Source: Deltaproteobacteria bacterium (lineage in GTDB: Bacteria; Myxococcota; Myxococcia; Myxococcales; Myxococcaceae). Taken from it: a DNA stretch of 7,349 nt. Positions 6,908 through 7,349 of the stretch are shown piece by piece. The position numbers and the translations under genes are program-made. Each line of letters starts with the position of its first letter. Position 1 is the first letter of the stretch. The notes under the pieces were generated by a model. It had not been told where the DNA came from and searched no databases. It was given only the letters and a program-made list of their open reading frames with translations. The stretch is from NCBI GenBank assembly GCA_016875515.1, contig VGRA01000125.1:1-7349 (forward strand), in the 5' to 3' direction.

Positions 6908-7296
6908 ACGTCCGCTTCCTGGAGCTGCCCGAGGTTCTCGAGCTCCATGAGGGGTTGATCCGCCGCTTTGGCGGCGCTTCCGGACTGCGGGACGCCGGAC
7001 TGCTCGAATCTGCGTTGAACCAGCCTCGGGCAACGTTCGGCGGTGAGTACCTCCACGCCGACCCGGTGGAGATGGCCGCGGCCTACGTGTTCCACGTCGT
7101 GGAAGCCCACGCCTTCGTAGACGGAAACAAGCGAATTGGTCTCCAGTCTGCCCTGGTCTTCCTCGTGGACAACGGCGTTCCCGTTCCGCCCTCGTCGTCG
7201 CCTGGCCTATACGAACTCACCATGGCCGTTGCCAGGGGAGACATGAAGAAGGCCGCCGTCGCATCCGAGCTGCGGCGCCTGCTGCTCGCTTCCTGA
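6904..7296 (+). CDS. doc: Doc (death-on-curing) family toxin with Fic motif
   Basis: A 130-residue type II toxin. The P1 Doc prototype is a Fic-fold kinase that phosphorylates elongation factor Tu and stops translation; the same is inferred here. The Fic loop HAFVDGNKRIG (His69, Phe71, Asp73, Gly74, Asn75, Lys76, Arg77) is intact and has Lys where AMP-transferring Fic enzymes have Gly, which places it in the Doc subgroup. The N-terminus has the family pattern GGASGLRDAGLLESALNQPR and FGGEYLHADPVEMAAAYVFH. Length is typical, and no inactivating change is visible. The GTG at 6904-6906 overlaps the antitoxin stop (GTGA), which couples translation; AGGA about 10 nt upstream is a weak ribosome site. 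The 53 nt after the stop show no gene and no clear terminator. Confidence 0.95.
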   Translation: MNVRFLELPEVLELHEGLIRRFGGASGLRDAGLLESALNQPRATFGGEYLHADPVEMAAAYVFHVVEAHAFVDGNKRIGLQSALVFLVDNGVPVPPSSSPGLYELTMAVARGDMKKAAVASELRRLLLAS

Positions 7297-7349
7297 GCAC
7301 AGCCGCCCCCCTCTTGCGAATATCCGCCCCCGCGTGGCAGTCCTACCGG

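Noticed and set aside
6684..7296. Part of a larger defence island
   Set aside because: Only a toxin-antitoxin pair is visible before the window ends; no other defence gene or mobile-element mark is present.

Overview
The window is GC-rich DNA that most likely comes from a myxobacterium (Myxococcota, probably suborder Cystobacterineae). The strongest evidence is a MYXO-CTERM sorting signal (Gly-rich stretch, GCS, hydrophobic helix, RRRR, stop) at the end of a large surface protein. An OmpA protein with Asp-rich DxDxDG repeats and a small CxxC...CxxH protein of a kind I associate with this group agree with it. No IS element, CRISPR array, tRNA or rRNA gene was recognised.

Minus strand, read right to left. 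A small zinc-ribbon-like protein (5520-5266) is followed by an OmpA-family envelope protein (5192-3631). After a 19-bp gap comes a large thrombospondin-type-3-repeat surface protein (3611-1299), closed by a probable intrinsic terminator at 1231-1269. A second unit follows: a small secreted Cys-containing protein (1172-936) whose stop overlaps, by GTGA, the start of an M23-peptidase-like lipoprotein (939 to beyond the left edge). The OmpA/TSP3 pair looks like one envelope operon. It is broken by four apparent frameshifts, one in the OmpA signal peptide and three in the TSP3 gene, all with the polarity of a single missing base. This points to residual assembly errors in G/C runs or to recent decay; the window alone cannot decide.

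Plus strand, left to right. A dipeptide epimerase of the enolase superfamily (5540-6664), probably acting in murein-peptide recycling, starts only 19 bp from the divergent zinc-ribbon gene. Immediately after it lies a two-gene toxin-antitoxin operon: an AbrB/MazE-type antitoxin (6683-6907) and a Doc/Fic-family toxin (6904-7296), overlapping by GTGA and preceded by a credible sigma70-type promoter that lies inside the end of the epimerase gene.

Nothing here is a clearly undescribed system. The points most worth a second look are the coordinated frame breaks, the AbrB-Doc pairing with its possible direct-repeat operator, the extra C-terminal residues of the epimerase encoded by the toxin-antitoxin promoter region, and the secreted-peptide/M23-lipoprotein couple.
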